Assembly (NCBI GenBank): GCA_002502175.1
Contig: DAPQ01000047.1
Span: 1-38,114 of the forward strand
Origin: Euryarchaeota archaeon UBA19
GTDB lineage: Archaea > Thermoplasmatota > Poseidoniia > Poseidoniales > Thalassarchaeaceae
Direction: 5' to 3'
Length of the DNA: 38,114 nt
Shown here: piece after piece, positions 8,019-16,600 of the stretch
How positions within the stretch are numbered: the first letter of the stretch is position 1
Layout of the letters: every line of letters starts with the position of its first letter
Notes under the pieces: model-generated
Told to the model about the DNA's origin: nothing
The model's input: the letters and a program-made list of their open reading frames with translations, nothing else
The model's database searches: none
Position numbers and translations under genes: made by a program

Positions 8019-9052
8019 ACTGTTGAAAGATATGTCTTGAGGCCATCAATCGCAGTCATCTCGGATGGGTCAATACCATTCATGACAGCCAATGCGATAC
8101 TCACCCAATCAGTTATGTGCGCAGCGATTAGAAGGCTCTCAAGGAGGCTTTCTCCTTCACAATCTAGCAACCAAGAATCGCCTGGTTGAAGGTTCTCCAT
8201 CATCCAGTTCATCCGCGCGCGCACGCGTGAATGTGTGTGCGGGCTTGAGAGGTATAGCAATGCTTGAGATGATGAGTTTCTATTCCAAGCCACTATCTCA
8301 TTGTGATTCATTTCTGGTAATTGGACGGGACGGGAAAATCTCTCAGAGTTCTCGTTTAATTGATTTGTAAATCGAACACCAACCGGTGCCATTTCACTAG
8401 CTGAAACTATGGCGATATCTCGTTCAGACATTCCCTTCGCCATTGCGGCAACTCTACCATCACCGCCGACTATATCTGCCGAATTCGAACCAGAGCGTAA
8501 TCGATCTAACATCTGGGTGATTTCTTCCTCTGATGGCCGTGGAATAATCCCTAATGCCCAGCAGATAGATAGTTGACTTCCGAATATATGCCCAAATGCA
8601 GAGCGTGGCATTTGCCCAGAAGGAACTGAAATACATAGTGCCTCATCACTTTGCGAAAGCAAATCTTCCAATTCTCCCCCCGAACAGATTCCTACTACAA
8701 CACCTCCATCTTCGAGTGCTTGGCGAACGCCATCTAGAGTCTCTTCAGTATTACCTGAATATGAGGTAGCCAAGACTAGCCAATCGGGACCCCACCATGA
8801 CGGTAAACCGTAATTATTCCAAACCACAAATGGAAGACCACCTGCATCATCCGCTAGGGCTGAAAGGAACATCCCTCCTGCACCAGAGCCGCCCATTCCT
8901 AGGCAGACTACTCCACTCCAATCCATGTCTGCTTCTATTTCTATATCTGCAGACATTGCAGCCTCTAGGTCATCGACAAATTTTCTGGTAAATCCAACCA
9001 TGTCAGATTTGTCGTGTTTTTCGAGAAGTGATTCAAAATCTGGCTCAGACAT
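8015..9052 (-). CDS. Bifunctional phosphoglucose/phosphomannose isomerase
   Basis: A SIS-fold sugar isomerase of about 345 residues, matching the archaeal bifunctional PGI/PMI family, which interconverts fructose-6-phosphate with glucose-6- and mannose-6-phosphate. Visible motifs are the first SIS glycine-rich loop GMGGSGAGG, the phosphate-binding segment SYSGNTEET, ENSERFSRPVQLPEMNHNEIVAW with the likely catalytic Glu/His, and the C-terminal LESLLIAAHITDWVSIALA helix. The frame stays open 13 codons further upstream, to an ATG at 9091. The ATG at 9052 is preferred because it has a GGAGTG ribosome-binding site a few bases upstream and avoids overlap with the NMD3 gene, which ends at 9055. The two genes are likely co-transcribed. 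Confidence 0.92.
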   Translation of the reverse strand: MSEPDFESLLEKHDKSDMVGFTRKFVDDLEAAMSADIEIEADMDWSGVVCLGMGGSGAGGMFLSALADDAGGLPFVVWNNYGLPSWWGPDWLVLATSYSGNTEETLDGVRQALEDGGVVVGICSGGELEDLLSQSDEALCISVPSGQMPRSAFGHIFGSQLSICWALGIIPRPSEEEITQMLDRLRSGSNSADIVGGDGRVAAMAKGMSERDIAIVSASEMAPVGVRFTNQLNENSERFSRPVQLPEMNHNEIVAWNRNSSSQALLYLSSPHTHSRVRARMNWMMENLQPGDSWLLDCEGESLLESLLIAAHITDWVSIALAVMNGIDPSEMTAIDGLKTYLSTV

Positions 9053-9054
9053 TT

Positions 9055-10107
9055 TCACTCCTCTCCCGTGTGTCCTGGCAGTGCCATCCATAAGTCGTCT
9101 ATGAAAGCGATGCGTAAGTTTGGTACAGAACCATCATCATCGTAGGGAAGAGCCACAGTTACCACACGGTAATCTGTAGGATCCATTACCTCTGCGCCAG
9201 AACTATCCCGATTCAGTACATCAACTACAATTTGATCGGTAAACCTACTCACAACACTGGCCTTTTCCATATCTCTCCAAGTCGCTCCAGTTCTCTCATT
9301 TCGGTCCAATCTCCGAAGGGTTGGACCATCCTTCTGCCAAGCAGACACAAGCCAGTGTTCTTTCTTCAGGCGAATAACATCACCAAGGCCATATGCTGGT
9401 TTGCGATAAGACAGCGTTAGCCTAGTGACTTCCGCCCCTTCCCTCATACCTACTAGTGTCGATGTTTCTTTTGTTGTTCCACCAAATCTTCGAACCAATC
9501 TTCTAGCCCAAGTTCTTGCCAGAGCCTTGGAACCAAGTTGTAAGTCCCAACCTCCAGTCACAGGACCTTCTTTGGTGATGAAAAACATCGGGTCTGATTC
9601 TAATTCATTGAGCAATTCATCTAGAGTTGCTCTTAGGTCCTTCAACTCATCCTCAGATAATCGGCGCCCTGCACTCCTAAGTTGCATGGTCGCCTCAAAA
9701 TATGCCCCTGCTTTTCGGGTGCAAGCAGGACAAACAGCATTACTAGTCTGCAATAGTACCTCATGCTGGTCCGAGAATTGGTAGCCTTCCAATTGTCCTT
9801 CGACGTTTACATGGAGGCGAGCTGTTCTCTCATCAATTGGCTGATAGGCCATATCTACAGCGACATTACTTGCTCCATCTGTAACACCGAGGTTTTCTCT
9901 AAGTCTCAGCTCTCCCAATTCCTCGTCTTCAATGGTGACCCAGCGCTTCTCTACTTCGTGCATTCCGCACTTTGCACAGCGGTGTTGTTGGATGCGCTCA
10001 GGCACTTCTGAAAATACAGTTCTAGCTCTCAAACAATCCTCGCAAAGGCGCTCGGATGTGAGTGGAGGGGGTGATCCACATGCGATGCAAAACGCTGCGC
10101 CATCCAT
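9055..10107 (-). CDS. nmd3: NMD3-family ribosome biogenesis protein
   Basis: The 350-residue product has the N-terminal Cys-rich zinc-binding region of NMD3: C7, C10, C22 and C25 (FCIAC...LCEDC), C44 and C47 (RCAKCG), and a later CPACTRKAGAYFEATMQLR block that is diagnostic of the family. The region after about residue 170 matches the beta-rich domains of archaeal NMD3 (GWDLQLGSKALARTWARRL, then RKPAYGLGDVIRLK). In eukaryotes NMD3 is the export adaptor of the 60S subunit. In archaea it is thought to act in large-subunit maturation, which is inferred by homology. The ATG start gives the metal cluster the expected position. The gene lies upstream of the isomerase with 2 nt between them. Confidence 0.92.
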   Translation of the reverse strand: MDGAAFCIACGSPPPLTSERLCEDCLRARTVFSEVPERIQQHRCAKCGMHEVEKRWVTIEDEELGELRLRENLGVTDGASNVAVDMAYQPIDERTARLHVNVEGQLEGYQFSDQHEVLLQTSNAVCPACTRKAGAYFEATMQLRSAGRRLSEDELKDLRATLDELLNELESDPMFFITKEGPVTGGWDLQLGSKALARTWARRLVRRFGGTTKETSTLVGMREGAEVTRLTLSYRKPAYGLGDVIRLKKEHWLVSAWQKDGPTLRRLDRNERTGATWRDMEKASVVSRFTDQIVVDVLNRDSSGAEVMDPTDYRVVTVALPYDDDGSVPNLRIAFIDDLWMALPGHTGEE

Positions 10108-10168
10108 ACTGCTCCCCCGCCAACCGGCAAGCCCGCCCCGTTTGAAAGGTTGGTGAGCCGGTCGAAGG

Positions 10169-10199
10169 CTAATTCGGCCCCCCTTGGGGCCGAAATTAG
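10169..10199. repeat. Strong inverted repeat between ccmD and nmd3
   Basis: A perfect 9-bp stem, TTCGGCCCC (10173-10181) and GGGGCCGAA (10186-10194), has a CCTT loop. The arms extend outward as CTAA and TTAG with one unpaired base, giving about 13 pairs in all. It lies in the 104-nt gap after the ccm cluster and before nmd3, so it could mark the end of the ccm transcript or be part of the nmd3 promoter region. Confidence 0.65.
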
Positions 10200-10211
10200 A
10201 AGAAATTAGTA

Positions 10212-10364
10212 TTATTCTTCCTCAGCAGCCTTTGGTTGTTCATCGGAAAGAGATTCTAATTCTGCCTCTAGAGAAGAAATTGATGAAAATAAATCTCGGC
10301 TGAACCAAACTACTAGTCCCAGCATGATTGCATAGGCTATGTAGGCTTCAGCGATACCAGTCAA
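10212..10364 (-). CDS. ccmD: CcmD-like small heme-export membrane protein
   Basis: A 50-residue reading frame starts at TTG (10362-10364) and ends at TAA (10212-10214). An AGGAGG ribosome-binding site lies at 10372-10377, eight or so bases before the TTG, and the TTG overlaps the TGA stop of ccmC in the form TTGA. The protein is a single hydrophobic helix near the N-terminus (AYIAYAIMLGLVVWFSRD) followed by an acidic tail ending AAEEE. CcmD proteins in bacteria are similarly tiny one-helix proteins next to CcmC, where they help release heme-loaded CcmE from the CcmABC complex. The assignment rests on size, topology and position, not on a conserved motif. Confidence 0.75.
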   Translation of the reverse strand: MTGIAEAYIAYAIMLGLVVWFSRDLFSSISSLEAELESLSDEQPKAAEEE

Positions 10365-11086
10365 GATATCGCCTCCTGATCTAGCTCATTCTTTCTATCA
10401 GAAACTTCAGCAGCAAGACGATATCGCTTGTTGGAAAGCAATAGTAAACCCGTAAATAAAATACACATCAGTCCAAAACTGATCAACATGAATGAGCGTA
10501 CATCTGGACTCATCCCTATTGTTTCAGTTGACTCGATAACTAAAACCTCAGGATGAGTTGTTTCCCACCAGGTGGTTGCACCCGCAGTAATCGGAACCAG
10601 AGCGAACCCGAATAATCCGACCGCAGATAGAGTATCTCGGGTTTGTTGTGTGTCGGGTTGTGATTGACGAGAATAGAGTAGGAATAGGGCAACCGCAGTG
10701 AGTAAGGCGAAGGAATTGAGCCTAATATCACCCCAATCCCAAGGCCGACCCCATTCTGCAGATGCCCAAATTGGACCGGAAGTAATTACTCCTAATCCAA
10801 AAATTACACCGAGATCGGACCCACTCTGGAAATAAACCCAAGCGTCTTCACTACGCTTGAGGTACCACATCAATGAGCCATAAAATAGGACGCTAAAGGA
10901 TAAAAATGAACACCAAGCAAATGGGACATGGAGATAAAGGATTCTGTAGGCTTCCGGAGCCCCCCAACAGCCGCCTCCAGTGCATGGTTTCAACCCGGGA
11001 GCATACTCCAAACCAAGAATTGTAACAAATACGATACCTGCAAGTCCAAGATATGTCAGATAATAGCCAGAATCACGAAAAACCAT
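10361..11086 (-). CDS. ccmC: CcmC-type heme handling/export membrane protein
   Basis: The protein of about 241 residues has six predicted membrane helices. Numbered from the upstream TTG at 11101, it shows the tryptophan-rich heme signature WGRPWDWGDIRL (117-128), with conserved His in YLHVPFAW (H58) and in WWETTHPEV (H183). These are hallmarks of CcmC, which presents heme to the chaperone CcmE on the outer face. The start is uncertain. The TTG at 11101 overlaps the stop of ccmAB, whereas the ATG at 11086 has GGTGA four bases upstream, the same spacing as sufB, and is chosen here. It lies between ccmAB and ccmD in a tightly coupled unit. Confidence 0.93.
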   Translation of the reverse strand: MVFRDSGYYLTYLGLAGIVFVTILGLEYAPGLKPCTGGGCWGAPEAYRILYLHVPFAWCSFLSFSVLFYGSLMWYLKRSEDAWVYFQSGSDLGVIFGLGVITSGPIWASAEWGRPWDWGDIRLNSFALLTAVALFLLYSRQSQPDTQQTRDTLSAVGLFGFALVPITAGATTWWETTHPEVLVIESTETIGMSPDVRSFMLISFGLMCILFTGLLLLSNKRYRLAAEVSDRKNELDQEAIS

Positions 11087-11097
11087 TTTCTCACCAT

Positions 11098-12543
11098 TCA
11101 ATCCTCAGGGATGATGACTGCCATTGCCCACAATAAAACCACTGTCAACCATGCTATCGCGAGGTCTCCGACTGGTTCACCGAGCGCTAATTCAAAACTC
11201 ATTCCATTACTCATTATCGAAGTTAGAGCGCTAGTCATTTGTAGGAACGGCCAGATTAACACTAGTTGTAGTAAAATTCCTGCTACGGCGCCGGATCTCG
11301 TAAGATCAGATACCATCAGATGCAAAGCTGAGGCGGCCACACTCAAATCAATGATAACGAATGCGAATAACCACAGCCACAACATAACATCAGAATTCAT
11401 TGCTTCCAATGCTGTATCGTCGGCAATAACAAACCATGAGACGTAAATTATTGGCAGTGGCAGAATCAATGAGACACCCATTATGGAAAACCAACCTCTT
11501 GAGCCGGCACCGGACATAGCCCTCCACCAATCACCCGCCCTTTCCTCAGAGAGACGTTTGATTATGGCAGGAGTTACGATTGCTGTGATGAAGGCAGGAG
11601 TTAGAGTTAGAGCGGCTAACAAATCATAATTTTCACTGCTCCTAGCGATATCTGTAGACAGTGTAAATGCTAGCAATAAGGCGACCAAGGCAGGGACTCC
11701 GCGTCCAATGGTGTCGATTGGATTGCGTCTTTCAAGCCTACAAGCCCAAGCAACTAATTCCATGTGTGAATCAGCGGAGCAGGGTTCTGGAAGATTTGCA
11801 ATTTCTAATTTTGATTGCTGGACTGTGCTTGTTAATTCCGAGGTTTCACTAATCGTGACAATTCTGTCGCAAGCGGTAATGACTTCGGGGTCGTGAGTCG
11901 CAACTAGAATTCCATGACCCCTCTCTCCTAGGGCCCTTAACCACCCTAACAATAATCCTCTAGATGATCGATCAAGACCCTCTGAAGGTTCATCAAGAAG
12001 CACGACTGATGGCTCAGGATTTAGTGCGACTGGAACAAGCGCGGATAGAACCGCAACTCTTCTCCGCAGACCACCAGAGAGTTTGCAAATTCTATCCTCT
12101 GCTCGATGTCCGAGGCCCCATTCGGAGAGGATTTGGTGCAATCCTTGCGGATTATCTGCCCGTCCAGCGACTCTGCAAGCACCACGAATCCTTTCGAATA
12201 CAGTTTCGTCACCAGACATTCCCTCGGTTTGCAAACAAAGTCCGAACCCAGTGATATCTCCTCGCTGACCTTCTGAGTCTCTGACGGTAGTTTCGATGTC
12301 CTGGTCATTTCTGAGGACTTGCCCCTTGGACATAGGGTGCAAACCTGCTAAAGATTCCAACAAAGTGGACTTACCTGACCCGTTTACTCCTAGCAAAGCG
12401 ACGACTTCACCACCGGAGAGTGAAAAGTCAACCCCACGAAGCACCTTACGGCTACCTCTGTCGACAACTAACCCGCGGGCTGAGAGCAAAGTTCGCGCGC
12501 TCACGATATCTCCCACTAGCAGCCTGCGTTTGAGTAATTCCAT
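11098..12543 (-). CDS. ccmA: CcmA-CcmB fusion: heme-exporter ABC ATPase plus membrane subunit
   Basis: A single 481-residue frame. Residues about 20-240 form an ABC ATPase with Walker A GVNGSGKST (52-60), signature LSGGL (155-159), Walker B VVLLDEP (180-186) and a switch His in VATHDPE. Residues about 262-481 form a CcmB-like membrane domain of about six helices, beginning with the amphipathic ELVAWACRLERRNP and including the TPAIIKRLSEERAGDWWR loop. In bacteria these are separate ccmA and ccmB genes whose products release heme-bound CcmE. The annotated ATG (12543) has a weak AGGGA upstream, but GTG at 12504, with GGGAG five bases upstream, gives a more usual CcmA N-terminus. The gene diverges from the rhomboid gene. 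Confidence 0.9.
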   Translation of the reverse strand: MELLKRRLLVGDIVSARTLLSARGLVVDRGSRKVLRGVDFSLSGGEVVALLGVNGSGKSTLLESLAGLHPMSKGQVLRNDQDIETTVRDSEGQRGDITGFGLCLQTEGMSGDETVFERIRGACRVAGRADNPQGLHQILSEWGLGHRAEDRICKLSGGLRRRVAVLSALVPVALNPEPSVVLLDEPSEGLDRSSRGLLLGWLRALGERGHGILVATHDPEVITACDRIVTISETSELTSTVQQSKLEIANLPEPCSADSHMELVAWACRLERRNPIDTIGRGVPALVALLLAFTLSTDIARSSENYDLLAALTLTPAFITAIVTPAIIKRLSEERAGDWWRAMSGAGSRGWFSIMGVSLILPLPIIYVSWFVIADDTALEAMNSDVMLWLWLFAFVIIDLSVAASALHLMVSDLTRSGAVAGILLQLVLIWPFLQMTSALTSIMSNGMSFELALGEPVGDLAIAWLTVVLLWAMAVIIPED

Positions 12544-12552
12544 CGAAGTCCC

Positions 12553-12580
12553 TATGCATATAGAGCCTCTGTCGAGGCTC
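12553..12580. promoter_or_regulatory. Shared TATA-like palindrome and inverted repeat between ccmAB and rhomboid genes
   Basis: TATGCATA (12553-12560), extended to CATATAG, is self-complementary and could act as a TATA box in both directions. Next to it, GAGCCTC (12563-12569) and GAGGCTC (12574-12580) form a perfect 7-bp stem with a TGTC loop. The gap serves divergent genes only, so neither element is a terminator. The expected minus-strand transcription start, near 12530, lies inside the longest ccmAB frame and argues for one of its later GTG starts. Confidence 0.5.
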
Positions 12581-12651
12581 GAGGGAGAGGACTGGCTACC
12601 GCTGACTATGAGTTTGTTTGGTCCGATCTAACGGGGTCTGATTGGGCCGCA

Positions 12652-13629
12652 TTGGGGCTGTTTCTAGTAGTCGCCATAACACCATACATCGTTGCTTGGA
12701 AACAAGACACCAGTATTGCCCTAGCCACAGTTTTGTCGTTGTTATTGGTAACTTTCTATCAAATGATTATTGACATGGGTTTCCTTGATTTCACACCTAT
12801 TGCCTTCCTTTCAATAATCCCAAAGATTGCAGGTCATCCCGACCAAATTCATCGCTTCATCACCTCTGCTTGGCTTCATGCAAATTGGATACATGTTCTG
12901 GGAAATATATTGGTGATCGCTCTAGCAGGTGTCCCCCTCGAGCAAAGAATGGGAAAATTACGCTGGATTATGGTGTATTTCCTTGGGTTATTCGGGGGTA
13001 ATATCGCATGGGTGTTGACGCATCCTGATTCGATAAGCCCCGCACTTGGTGCAAGCGGGGCTGCTTTCGGTATTCTTGGTGCTTACATGGCATGCTGGCC
13101 AAATGATAGAATTGAATTCCCTCTGCTCTTCTTCATTCGAGCCTGGCCTGTTTGGGGAATCGTAGCATTCAGACTAGGTATTGAAGTCTGGAATATGTAT
13201 CAAATCGAAGCGGGTCAATCGGTAACAAATGTAGCTCACATGGCCCATCTTGGAGGCTTCATGCTCGCCTGGGTTTTAGCAAGGCCAATCGCAAGGGGTG
13301 CTCCTTCCGAGTTGGATGATTCTAGCGATATTTCCATTGCTGGTTCTGCCGCCTCCAAGGCGGCAAGAGATGCGGCCACTGCGAAGATGGGGAGTCTCGA
13401 ATCAGATCCTTGGTCAGAGGCAGGAGATGGTTTGAAAGAAGAGGCTGCTAGAATACTCAAGAGACTAAGGGAAGAAGGTGATGAACTTGAAACCCGAAGA
13501 GCCTGGTTAGAGGAGCTTGCAGAACAGGTACTTTGTCCTGTTTGTAGTGGAGAGGTCCATGCTGTAATTTCTGGACAGAATTGTACCCTAAAATGCGCCC
13601 ATTCCAAAAACCACATCAAGTGGCCATGA
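12652..13629 (+). CDS. Rhomboid-family intramembrane serine protease with C-terminal zinc ribbon
   Basis: The product is about 325 residues counted from a TTG at 12652. Six or so membrane helices carry the rhomboid hallmarks: HANWIHVLGN (L1/TM2 region), the catalytic serine S135 in GASGAAFG, and the catalytic His H199 in AHMAHLGGF. After a helical Glu/Arg-rich segment, the cytosolic C-terminus holds a zinc-ribbon-like pair, CPVC and a later TLKCAHSKNH. Rhomboids cleave membrane-anchored substrates within the bilayer. The start is unclear: the frame is open back to 12538 without any ATG or GTG, and the encoded YEFVWSDLTGSDWAALGLFL looks like real protein, so the true start may be a rarer codon such as CTG at 12592. 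Confidence 0.88.
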   Translation: MGLFLVVAITPYIVAWKQDTSIALATVLSLLLVTFYQMIIDMGFLDFTPIAFLSIIPKIAGHPDQIHRFITSAWLHANWIHVLGNILVIALAGVPLEQRMGKLRWIMVYFLGLFGGNIAWVLTHPDSISPALGASGAAFGILGAYMACWPNDRIEFPLLFFIRAWPVWGIVAFRLGIEVWNMYQIEAGQSVTNVAHMAHLGGFMLAWVLARPIARGAPSELDDSSDISIAGSAASKAARDAATAKMGSLESDPWSEAGDGLKEEAARILKRLREEGDELETRRAWLEELAEQVLCPVCSGEVHAVISGQNCTLKCAHSKNHIKWP

Positions 13630-13654
13630 AGACGCCTTGATGGGTCTTGTACGG

Positions 13655-13698
13655 GTTCGGCTTATACCCCGAACTTTGCTGGCTCTGCTTGCAGAGCC
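13655..13698 (+). promoter_or_regulatory. TATA-like element and start-adjacent inverted repeat before the subtilisin gene
   Basis: TTATA at 13662-13666 lies between the short arms GTTCGG (13655-13660) and CCGAAC (13669-13674). Downstream, GGCTCTGC (13681-13688) and GCAGAGCC (13691-13698) form a perfect 8-bp stem with a 2-nt loop that ends one base before the ATG at 13699. The repeat is centred about 25 nt after the TATA-like element, so the predicted transcription start falls at its centre. Confidence 0.55.
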
Positions 13699-16600
13699 AT
13701 GTCTGGAAGACGCCTAAACCTCACTCCGATGGTACTAGTTGCCATGATTCTAGTCATGGATATGGGAGTGGGGGTGTCTGCATCCACTACTACTCAAACT
13801 GAAGATTTGACACCTAAGGAAAGGCCGGAAAATTGGCCACCTGCACTAATGTGTGGAGAGGTCATTTGCGACCCGATAGACCGTTCCGTTCGAAGTCCAC
13901 CATTCGATGCAGGATTCCCTGTTGAGGACGAGGGATGGTGGTTCAGCTATTGGTATGATTTAGATTCTGATGGTATGGATGATCGATTGCAAAGAATCAT
14001 TGCAGGCCAACGTGAATCCGTCTCATCTACAGCGATAATCGGCCTAGATGGTAGACCTACGGTTGCAATTGTTGTCGATTATGCTTGGCACCCTGGCCCT
14101 AGTGACACAGCTGCTCTAAGAGAAGTTCTCGAATCTCATGGTTGGGAGCAAGAGGGGTCCTGGTTCTTCGAAATGGATATTCTAGATAGCATAGTTCTCG
14201 ACCACGTACCGGTTAGTGCTCTAATTGAGATTTGGCAACTAGATGGAGTTGTTATGGTTGAACAACAGAACCTAATAGCCCCATATCTGGACACTGCTAC
14301 TCGAGGTTCGAAAGTTAGGGATTCTGAACGATATGACGAAACTATGAGAGATTTCGGTTATGATGGTTCAGGGATTGTTATTGCCATTCTAGATACAGGG
14401 GTCGATAACGAACACTTCTCTTTAGACGATTTCTCGGATGATAACGATGACAATGAGAATGACCCTGATGACCTATCAGATCCAAAGTGGATTGCTGGTT
14501 GTGATGCCACTTCATTGAATCAAAATGACTGCAATAACGAAGGCACATATGACCCCGATGATGGAAATGGACATGGAACACATGTAGCAGGAATTGCACT
14601 CGGAACGGGAGACTCAAGACGAATCAATCAGGGTTATGCTCCGGGTGCATATCTTGTAGACGTTAAGGTGATGACCGACACTGGTGGAACCGCTGGTGGT
14701 AGCGAAGATTCTGCACCTACATTGAAGGGAATTAATTGGGTTGTATCAAATGTCGATACCGACTGGGGGAATAACGACTCCAGCAAAGGAATCCAAGTCA
14801 TGTCAATGTCATTCGGTGGAGTAGACGACCCTAACGGTGACGACCCAGGTGACAATGGCACTTCGGCCGGTGCTCGAGCAGTGAATCAAGCGGCTGAGGC
14901 TGGTATAGTTCCGGTCGCAGCGATTGGTAATGATGGAAGAAGAAGAGTCACCTCTGTTGGAGCCGCAGATCAAGCAATTACAGTTGGATCCATTGATGAT
15001 AAAGACACCATCGATAGAGGCGATGACTCAATCGCTTCATACTCTAACTCTGGCCCAAGAGAAGATGATGGAGATGATGACAGAGAAGAGGAACTCAAAC
15101 CAGACGTTGTAGCGCCCGGAAGCGATATTATGTCTGCAGCGCATGCTGCTTCATCTAGTCAATTGCCAGGCACACCAAAACCACTTGCTGAAGATAGTTA
15201 CACGGAACAGAGCGGGACGAGTATGGCTTGTCCCGCGGTTGCAGGTTTAGTAGCGGTTATTTTACAAATTAGTGAAGAAGAAGGACTCGACCTTGATCCT
15301 GCTGAAGTAAAGGAATTATTGAGAGAAAATTCCGAACCTAAAGGCGAGGCGTCCGAGCCAGATATTTCCGATACGTGGAATGAAAAATATGGGTTCGGAA
15401 TCATTGATGGGAATCTGATTCTATCCGCTCTTTTGGGAGAAGGGGGAGGCGATCCAGGAGGCGGGAATACAACAGAACCACCTCCTCCCGGAGAGGGCGA
15501 TTGGTTAGTCTATGAAAGGCCGATTGAAGATTCTTGGTTGGTAGAAGGTGAGACATACTCAGTTAGAGGCCACATCGATGAAGATGCGGAGACAAATGGA
15601 ACTATAGAAGAAGTACAAGTCAAAATTACTTACACCCACAAACCGGAAGGATCTCCGACTCAAGAAGAAATCCTTGTCGATTGGCATACAGCTCAAGGCA
15701 CAGTAAATTGGACTACAGATTTCACCATTCCTGACTTTGAAGAGGATGAAATAAATGCCTTACAAATCAAAATCTCAGTACAGGCTCGTAATGAATGGGA
15801 TCAATGGAGCAATAAACAAAGACAAAATCACGATATTGGCCGTGTAGGACTAACACTGGATAGCCCAAGTGGACAAAATGCAGTCGAAGGTAATGTCCAA
15901 TTTGAAGGCGAATATGAAACCGTCAACGGTGGCACCCTACAGTGGCGAATAGGAAAGGAAGATTGGGTAGACGAACGAACCTACGCTGGCTCGGGCGGAA
16001 CAACAGATATGTTCAATTTTATTTGGGATTCCACCCAACATCCTGATGGAGTACATCGCATATCATTACGATTTGTTAGTGGCACAAGCGTTCGGTCTGA
16101 GGAAGTCAGAGTCACTCTGGAAATTGATAACCAACCCCCTGCTCCTGACCTGATGTTCAGAAGTGGAATAACTGTATCAGAATGGGGCATACCACTATCC
16201 GAGACCTATGTCAACTCCTTCGTCGATGTAAGCGCTGAAATTCGTAATGATGGAGACCAATCGGCTACCAATGTAGTTGTTTACTTACTCGAGGAGGGTA
16301 CAAGAAAATATGAGTTAACAATACCCACAATCGACTCAGGCGATATTGTTGATGTCACCCTATACTGGAATCCTCTAACTGTTGGTCAACGTGAGATTAG
16401 TATCGCCTTAGACCCAGGGGATGCAATACTCGAAATTGATGAGACAAATAATGACCAGAGCCTTGAATTCGATGTGATTCAAAGGCCAGAAGGCGTGGAT
16501 TTGGCATTTTCAAACGGGGCCTTCACCACCACTCCTACAATTCCAAGGCCCGGAGAGCAATTCAAAATTAACGCCCGTGTAAATAACCTAGGTTCATCGG

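Noticed and set aside
12296..12631. A 111-residue plus-strand frame ending just before the rhomboid gene
   Set aside because: It is antisense to the ABC domain of ccmAB. The ATG at 12608 in this frame meets a stop at 12631, so it cannot start the rhomboid gene.
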